Source: Nectonema munidae
Taxonomy: Eukaryota > Nematomorpha > Nectonematoida > Nectonematidae
Assembly (NCBI GenBank): GCA_030549495.1
Contig: JAUIRK010000155.1
Span: 62,001 to 126,000 of the forward strand
Length of the DNA: 64,000 bases
Reading direction: 5' to 3'
Every line of letters begins with the position of its first letter. The first letter of the stretch is position 1. The translations under genes and the position numbers were made by a program. This document shows, piece by piece, positions 56,798 through 64,000 of this stretch. Under the pieces are notes generated by a model, which worked only from the letters and a program-made list of their open reading frames with translations, was not told the DNA's origin and did not search any database.

Positions 56798-57348
56798 GTA
56801 AGATTTATTTTTGAATTTTAATCCTCTGTGTGTCAAATTTGTATACTTTATCTTTGTAATTTAGTAATACAAATTCTTTTTGTAATTTAGTAATACAAAT
56901 TCTTGTGTATTTAAGTGGAAGTAAAGTGTAAATTCAATCAAAAATTTTTTAATTTTTTTCTGATCCTACAAAATTATAAAAATACATTGATCCCATTTTT
57001 AAAAAGTATCTTTTTGTCACGCAAAGAAGCTTTTTCGTGCAAATTTTTATTTGAAATTTGGACTGTACAGTTGTAAAAACATCAAAAAATATTAAAAAAT
57101 ATATCACATCGCGCTAATCGAATTTTCGTTAAATGAAATGCGTTAATCTAGGTTATCTGGCATTTGAATTTTTATGATAAAATTGTTTATCCCTATATTG
57201 TGTTTATTCGTGTACCTACGAAACATCACGACTTGAAAGTGATCTTGTATCCTACAATTTAGGCTTCCTTGCTCCCTCCAATTTAGGATCCTTGCTAAGT
57301 GTCCTATAAAAGCCTGAAATAATTTTATTGTTCTCTTTTTTGAAGAAT

Positions 57349-60300
57349 ATGTCAGTTTCACAACCATCGAACGCCTCTGAACTGCTTCTGTACCGGATAC
57401 TGCAAAAGGCAAACCTCCTTCCATATTTCCAGGCCTTTGTGTCTCAAGGTGGCAATGCTCCTATTAAATTTGCGTGCGATTCTTAATTCAAATCTCTTGC
57501 TTTTAGGAGGTGACGATGTGCAGCAGCTGTGTGAGTCGGGGGAAGGCGAATTCATGGAAATTATGTCTCTCGTTGACATGGCTTCCAAGCCCTTGCATGT
57601 TAGGCGTCTTCAAAAGGTTTTGCATGACTACTGCGTTAATCCAGGTAATACTTCGTCCAATATAACTTTCTATTTGTCTCATAACTCGACTAATATTTTT
57701 TATATGAATGTGTATCATTTGCCGGTATAAAATGTCTGTTCCTTGACTTCTTGGGAAGGCACGTAAAGATTTTCGAACATAAAAGCTTATTTTCTGTCTT
57801 AAAAATATAGTTTAACCTTAAAAAAGCGTAAGCCCGTCAATTGACCGTTTCTTCAATATAAAGGTTGTGGAAAGTAAAAACCTTTTCATCTTTCTGATAC
57901 TTTGCAAGTCGAATTTAATATTATAATTAGCCAAATTTTGTTACAAAAATAAAATATTCCTAAAAGACCCATATCGGTCCGGTAAAAGATTTATAAAAAA
58001 TATTTATTCAAAATTATAAAAATTTTAAATGTGTAGATTATGTGTTATTCTTTTGGAAAACATTTTTTACAAATTCGTACCACTCTTGCCTTGCTTTGCT
58101 TACAAATACAGCAAGTAGTTCTTCGCTTTTCTTCATTAGAATTGGAAGCTCTCGTAATAATTAGCGAAGGATTTTCTCTTCGTTTTCAACTTTCTTCACA
58201 CAGAGTTTCTCCCAACTGTATCAAAAACCTTCGTTCTACTCGAACGAAATAATTCAAGTTATTTTGCAAATAATACAAGAATTGTGTAAGATAGAAAAAA
58301 CAGATAAAAGGCCATCTTCTTGTTGCACTTTTAGTTGAATTGAATGCAAACATTTCATCTGCGGTATCAACTCCAGCTTTTGTAGAGCTATAAAATAAAA
58401 TTGAATCAGCTTTATTTTTTTTTCTGATATTTCACTTTTTTATTTTTTCTTTATAGCTTTATAGCATAAGAAATACTATCGTCTACCGTAAAAGCGCTTT
58501 TGGTTTCATATCATTTATGTTTCTTTCCAAGTGTTCTCTGGGTTCGGATTTCCCCTTTGTTAGAACGTAATGTTCTCACTAAAGTAGTTTTATATTTTAT
58601 AATTTTTTTATTTGCTTTTCTTCTCTACCAAGATATGAACTAGTATCGCATATAATCAAGAATTTAACTCCAAATTTGCCAGGCTTAGATGAAAAAATGT
58701 ATTGGATAATAGAACATTTACCTCTACATCGAAATAATTGTTCGTCAATGGTAACATCAAATTTAGGTCTATAACTATTTTGACAATTTTTCATTGTTGA
58801 CGTCCATAAATCACGAATGGGTGCAAATTTGTCCATTTCTTTCCTTGAATTCTTTTCTTTTGAATCATCAAATCTTGTATATTTTTAAATGCTTTTAAAT
58901 TTATTTTTTGAGAGACTTTCTTGATTTTTTTTTCCAAAAAGAATATAAAGGCTCATTTTTACCTTTCAGAACTCCTCTGAGTATGCACTAACCTAAAAAT
59001 GCTTTTTCTTCAATTTCATCTATACTGAAACTCTGATCATTTTTCTGTTTAGCATCTACAATTTCTTCTATATTTTTTCTTCCAAATAATTCTTCAAAAC
59101 GCTCTCACGGTCATCCCTTCTTGAAACAATAAAATTTGTTGAGCCTCTTCTGTGAACGATATTTTTAGAGGCTCTTTTTATTGTATTTTTACACGACTCA
59201 AAACTCCATTTTGTTCCATCTTTGCTTAGAATAAACAAAGAATTCCATCTTTGCATCTTGCTATAGAAAAAAATGATTTTCTATAGAAGAACTATTTTCA
59301 CCACAACTCTCACTTGAAGTTGATTCACTTTCAGAATACGGTTTGATTCAAAATTTTCAGAATCTCTAAATGTCTTTTTCTTTTGTCAACAACAATATCT
59401 TTTTAATACAACTTTTAAATTTTTTTTGTAATAATACCTTTTTTGTATATATTGAAATATTTCATGATTAATTATTTTCATCCATAACTTGTCTTGCAGA
59501 CAAATTGTGACTTATTACGATGTTCTCAAATTTTTTGTACATTTTTTAAAACAAATTTTGAGAAATACCTGTTTTTGCCTTATTTGCAATAGTTCCTGAA
59601 CTTTTAAATTTCAATAAAGAAATATTATTTCTAAATAATCCAAACAAGTTAGCTATAGTTCGTTGACTTGAATTTATTAACAGAGCTACGACTTTAGGTC
59701 TTAATTCTAATGACACATAAAGCATAAATGATCAAATCCAAAAACTCAAACAAACAAAAGATTTTATGATAAAAAAGGAAGATTGTCAAAATTTTATTAA
59801 AAGAATATAAATAAAATTTTTTTTATATGAATAAAGTTCTCTGGCTGAAAACTTTTGCAGTGCATTTTTAAAAAGTATAAAATTATATTTAAAGAGATAA
59901 TAAAAGCAAAAATAATATAGTTTTTAGTTGTGGCCAAATACTTTTGAACAGTGTTGCCAGGAAAAATCAAATATCCTGAAAATCATCGAAAAAAATCCGT
60001 AGACCAAGGCCCTTAGCAAGGAAAAGTTTTCTGTGGGACGTGACACCTAATTTTTTTCACAAAAATGGAGAAAAAAAGCTTACAAGTAGTTTGAGAAAAC
60101 TTCAGGATTTCAAAATTGTTATCATTTCGGGGATTTCAGTTTAGGCCCTTCCCCTTTGCCACTGGCTAACGTAAATCAATCATTTCAATTATGCAGAAAC
60201 TAATTAATTGAATCAGAAATTTCAAAAAAAATTAAATTTTTTTTATTTTCCAAAATCCGGGTGAACAAAAAATCTGTCCGTAGAAAATTTTTCCTACGAA

Positions 60301-62544
60301 AATCCGTAAAATACGGATAAATCCATAGATCTGGCAATACTGCTTACCACTGTATAATATTCATATTATTGTTTAGTAGAAATTTAAATTTAAAAATGTG
60401 CTTCAAATTTAAAATTTATATAAAATCCCCTATATGATACGCGATAGTTGTATGATAATCAAATTGTTTCTAGAGAAAATAATACTAGAAGTTCAAAATA
60501 AACTATGAAAAAATTTATACTAGCATATTGGTGTATGTTTGATTTTGTAAAAGAAGGTTTGTAGCTCAAATCTTATATATTCTTGGCGTAATAGTGTGAT
60601 AGGCATTGATAGGTGTATAGAGTGATAGGCATTCACTCGTGCAATACTTCAGTATTTAATGGGCGTAGGCGAGTTTTACTCACAATTGGATATAAGGGGT
60701 GGGATAGTGTCTTATATAATCACCCTCTTCTGAATTTTCTTCTAGATCTGCTCCTGAGATAGAAATATATCAAGTGTGAACTTAGGCAGTAGGAAAAGTG
60801 TTCTTAAAAAGCGTTTTTATGAGAAACTGTTATTGGATCGCTCTTCATGTTTTTCTGGAAATCCGATACAAGGCTGCAGTAGCGTAGCGAAGAATTAGTA
60901 CATGAGTTGTATTGCCGCCGTCTTTTTTACTCAAATTCGTTTTTGTGTAGAAATCACATTAAAACGTAGAAAAGGGATAACGATTTGTCCATTCTTCTAA
61001 ACATGGTGAATACTTTAGAGCAGTACGTCAATCTTCTTCCCAAGTCTACACCACAGATCATTGATCCAATTCCTTCAGGCTTCACAACATATTCTCCATT
61101 CACTAAGTCATCAATGCCAAGCATTGCAAACAGGTTGTTTCCTTTTTATCACAATTTTATGCGAAATATTTTATTTTATCTTTCTAATCGCGTTTTTGCC
61201 TTAACTGAATTGTCACATTTGATAAGAATAATCCTTATAAAAATGTTGAAGTATCCTATATACTGTAAAGTACTTTAATTTTGCGATTATCTCTTCTAAA
61301 ATTTACAAAATAAAGTTTTTCGCTTCTCCGGCACTTAATATCCAAATACATTGATTAGGTTATAAAAATATTTAATGTAAAAAAACTTGAAACTCTGGAA
61401 ATTAAGTAGTTCATGCTTAACGTCAAAAACAATATGGGTCAATCAAATATGCCAATTTTATATGATCTGTATTAAATCATTGTTTATAACATCGCTGAAT
61501 ATTGATTATTTTTTGCTATATGAAATTATAGATTCTGTATATCATTTTTTTCCTTAAAAGATTTCTAATGAAATTGAATTTGTTAAGTATAAGTTACCAT
61601 ATAAACATTTTTTAGACAATTTCTATAAAAGCTTAACATTTTGCCAATCGAGTTCTTATTTGATACGACTAGTTTTGACACTTGTCAATCTAAATTTTTA
61701 TTTTTTTTCTTATTTGTTTAGTGAATTTGCATCAACAACAACAGATTTGACTCGCAACAATACATTAGTTTCATCCTCTCTTCCTTTTGAATATGATGTA
61801 AAAACGTATAAAGACAGCCTTATTTTTCCAAACAATAGTACATCTCCCTTTCCAAAATTTCAAACATCATTTATGCACTATCAAGACGTGATGAGCGCAT
61901 CTAAAGAATCACTTCCAATTCTCTCACAAGCTAAAGTCAAAAATATTGAAAAAACTGTGGACAATATAGTTAAAAGTTTGCCTGAAATTACTCCAAATCC
62001 GTTGTCTTCGCGAAAGTCGATCAATCTAGAAATAATGAAACTAATAAAAAATCCGGATATCACATCAGAAGAGTGGCAAAATGGCGTTAAAAAATGTTCT
62101 AAAATTTTCGGCAGATGCGATTCCAAAAGAAGTGCTGTGAAGCCAATTACCTATCACGAACTTTCCGTCAATTTGGCTACAAACTTTTTATGCCTCAAAG
62201 TTCCTGCCTTATTAGCTTGTCGCGCCAAATTGTTCGCATTAGCTAGGAAAGCTGTGAAAGATTCCGGCTATGTGTACGCTAGAAATCATTCTCGGTCAAG
62301 GAATGGCAGGAGTAGTGCCTTGCAACTAAAACCTGGCGAATGTCACTTTGAAATCAAAAAAGAACATGAAGATTCGTGCAGTGAAGAGATAAAAAAAAAT
62401 GAAGAAATATTCGATCAAAAGTTACGATCTAGTTGCCTTGTCGAAGATAATGAGAGTCAAAACCTATTGAAAGCTTTCGACCTAGATTCAGCACAAGTTA
62501 CAGAAATTGAAGGCAATTCCTTTCAAATTGTTCAGAATAATTAA
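57349..62544 (+). CDS. nab: NAB-family transcriptional co-repressor, four coding exons (391 aa)
   Basis: NAB proteins bind EGR/Krox-type zinc-finger factors and repress their targets in the nucleus. Exons 57349-57448, 57507-57644, 61019-61133 and 61722-62544 have GT/AG introns and consistent phases and total 1176 nt. Residues 1-80 form NCD1, which binds the EGR R1 domain and oligomerises: [60 protein letters not shown]. About residues 185-295 form NCD2, the repression domain: [63 protein letters not shown] after NCD2 fits a sumoylation consensus. Vertebrate NABs are about 490-525 residues, mostly from a longer linker. The first intron is only 58 bp; the second is 3.4 kb and holds an antisense piggyBac and a MITE. 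An alternative exon in the big intron cannot be excluded. Confidence 0.92.
57816..59400 (-). mobile_element. piggyBac transposon (copy 3) in the NAB intron, 5'-truncated
   Basis: TTAA at 57812-57815 is followed by CCTTAAAAAAGCGTAAGCCC and the palindromic GTCAATTGAC (57836-57845), so it is the same family as the copy at 47463. Minus-strand reading gives, from 58836 to 58597, [27 protein letters not shown] and [17 protein letters not shown], with decayed N-terminal sequence to about 59256 and a C-terminal cysteine-rich remnant near 58040-58150. The other terminus is not found. It is antisense to NAB and broken by many stops. Confidence 0.8.
59949..60342. mobile_element. MITE with CAGTGTTGCCAG ends in the NAB intron
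   Basis: The element opens CAGTGTTGCCAGG and closes GATCTGGCAATACTG, an inverted repeat. Subterminal AAAATCCGTA/ACGGATAA words are also inverted. The flanks CTTTTGAA and CTTACCAC do not form a clear duplication, so the superfamily (probably hAT) is uncertain. Confidence 0.6.
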
Positions 62545-62578
62545 TTTATGCCTGCTAAATGTAAAATTTATTAAGAGT

Positions 62579-62584
62579 AATAAA
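62579..62584 (+). terminator. NAB polyadenylation signal
   Basis: AATAAA lies 35 bases after the NAB stop codon; a second AATAAA at 62646-62651 is an alternative. Confidence 0.6.
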
Positions 62585-62659
62585 GTTTCTACACGTTTCT
62601 ATAATGTCTAAGCAAGCATATGTAATATTTTGACCTATTCTTTAAAATAAAACTTATTT

Positions 62660-64000
62660 GTCACACGCATAATTTATTTTAGATTATTTTCGATATCTTG
62701 CAGTAAAACCGCAAGTTTTGCTATAATGATTGACTTATTATTTTCAAAGTGTGCCAACTCAAAATCGATGGAAAACATTCTTTACTGTCGTAATTGTTCT
62801 TCGATCCTTCGTGTTACAACAACAATGTAAGTGTGTATTGCAAATTTCAATGGAAAAATCGATTTTTTGTTTTGAAATAGACTACACCCTAAATCGTATA
62901 TAGAACTGGTATGATATTTTTCACCAAGATTCAAGAACTCTGAGTATAAATATAGATGCTTAACTATTGAAACACCCTGGCTGAATAGCATGGGAATCTA
63001 TGCAAGAAATTGGTCCCCTCGTCTCCTTGTTTATGAAAGAAAAATATTCTATGATTTTATTTTGCTCCAAATTAATAGTAATAATAATAGATATTAAACT
63101 AATCTAGAATAATGTTTAGCAAATGTAGATTTTTTAATGTCATTAAAATTTGAAAAGTTCATGAACATGATCTAAAAATACTATACATAAAATATTTTTC
63201 TAACTAATTTTATAAAAAAGACCTTCAATGTCTTTCTAGGAATATTAGAAAGAAAATTAATTAATTAAGAAAAATTGTTTGAATTGTAATTTACAAGTGC
63301 ATTTTTAGAGATTCTTTCATGATCAAAATTTTGTTTTTTAGTAAGTTGGAAAGCATTAAAAAGTTTTTTTCAAATAAAATTGAATGTAGCATGATTTTGA
63401 TCGAGTAAATATAAGGAGTAATATTTTATTTTTATTGTTTTAAAAATAGCAATTTCTTCTAATCTTTTTTAATATAACTTTTCAGACAACAGAAATCATC
63501 AAAAATTTTCTACAATTCAAAAAAGAAGATAATAATAGGTTTCTTATGGAAAATTATATATAGTAGGAAAAAAATTAACACTTTATTGATTTAAAAAAAC
63601 TTTTTTTCGAGAAGTTTTCCTAAATCAATAAAATATGCAATTTTCTTTTTATTCTATATAATTCTCAATAATTAACTAATAGCATATCTGTCAATTATAA
63701 TAATTTCTAAATAAGTTCCTAAGATTAAATATTTAATTTTGAACATTGGAACAAAATTCTTCTTTATTTCTACTAAATTCTTTGAGCCAAAAATGTTAAA
63801 AATTTGGACCTCTTTATACGATAAAATTAAAAACTTTGATAAATTCAGATACACAGGATAGCAGTGCAAGCATTGTAAAAATTTATCTGCCCCCATTTTT
63901 CCATTTTGTACATGCCCACGTTCTCATCAAAACACTAAAAAAGCTTTAATTAGTAGTTTTTACACTCAAATCAGCCGCGCAGTTTCAAAACCCACACTTT
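62660..64000. other. unassigned AT-rich DNA downstream of NAB
   Basis: No coding exon, repeat boundary or RNA gene could be supported to the end of the window; the short minus-strand ORFs match no family I recognise. Confidence 0.4.

Noticed and set aside
1-64000. CRISPR arrays, bacterial operons or phage-like clusters
   Set aside because: Spliced animal genes, polyadenylation signals and eukaryotic transposons throughout; no regularly spaced palindromic repeats with unique spacers.

Overview
The window is an AT-rich (roughly two thirds A+T) stretch of animal genome that is sparse in genes and crowded with old transposons. The three host genes I can support all point to a bilaterian, most likely an arthropod: a Ly6/quiver-like GPI-anchored protein, a BAG6/scythe homologue and a NAB transcriptional co-repressor. 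Introns within coding sequence are either very short (51 and 58 bp) or long because transposons have invaded them. The transposon fauna (many hAT families, piggyBac, Tigger, CR1/jockey-type and RTE-type LINEs, a tRNA-derived SINE, a Penelope-like tail) also fits a crustacean or other arthropod, but I cannot name the species.

Layout. 28-1119 (minus): the last three coding exons of a ten-cysteine Ly6 protein, split by a 51-bp intron and a ~690-bp intron, so no long ORF shows it. 1.2-17.7 kb: mostly unassigned AT-rich DNA holding a hAT MITE (4700-4846, perfect 8-bp target duplication), an A/T strand-switching minisatellite (9.4-10.0 kb), a CRE/AP-1 composite site (11.53 kb), a GC-richer island that may be a 5' exon (12.5-12.9 kb) and a fold-back pair (14.4/15.0 kb). 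17.77-18.81 kb: a hAT transposase relic. 18820-26706: a nest of transposons. The outermost element carries an 8-bp target duplication (ACCCCTAG on both sides) and encloses a MITE, a broken copy of a conserved orphan protein family, a GTF2IRD2-type hAT inserted in that orphan gene, a piggyBac fragment and another MITE. 28.1-34.3 kb: a CR1/jockey-type LINE, a BED-finger hAT and an RTE-type LINE (itself interrupted by a Penelope-like tail). 35072-37957 (minus): BAG6 in one coding exon. 39-42.2 kb: suspect low-complexity sequence and two ~145-bp tandem arrays. 42.3-44.8 kb: a hAT relic followed by a deletion derivative of the 18820 element. 47.5-49.7 kb: a nearly complete piggyBac. 50.7-54.8 kb: MITEs, a SINE, a Tigger remnant and a hAT relic bounded by 155-bp perfect direct repeats. 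56.2-62.6 kb: NAB on the plus strand with a probable untranslated first exon; its large second coding intron has swallowed an antisense piggyBac and a MITE. The rest, to 64 kb, shows nothing I can assign.

The host genes do not form an operon or a pathway. BAG6 works in protein quality control, NAB represses EGR/Krox-type zinc-finger factors, and Ly6/quiver proteins act at the membrane on channels and receptors. The most unusual structure is the 18820-26706 nest and its shorter sister at 43383-44762. Together they define a transposon family with CAGGGGCGCAC termini and 8-bp target duplications whose only non-nested coding content seems to be the orphan protein.
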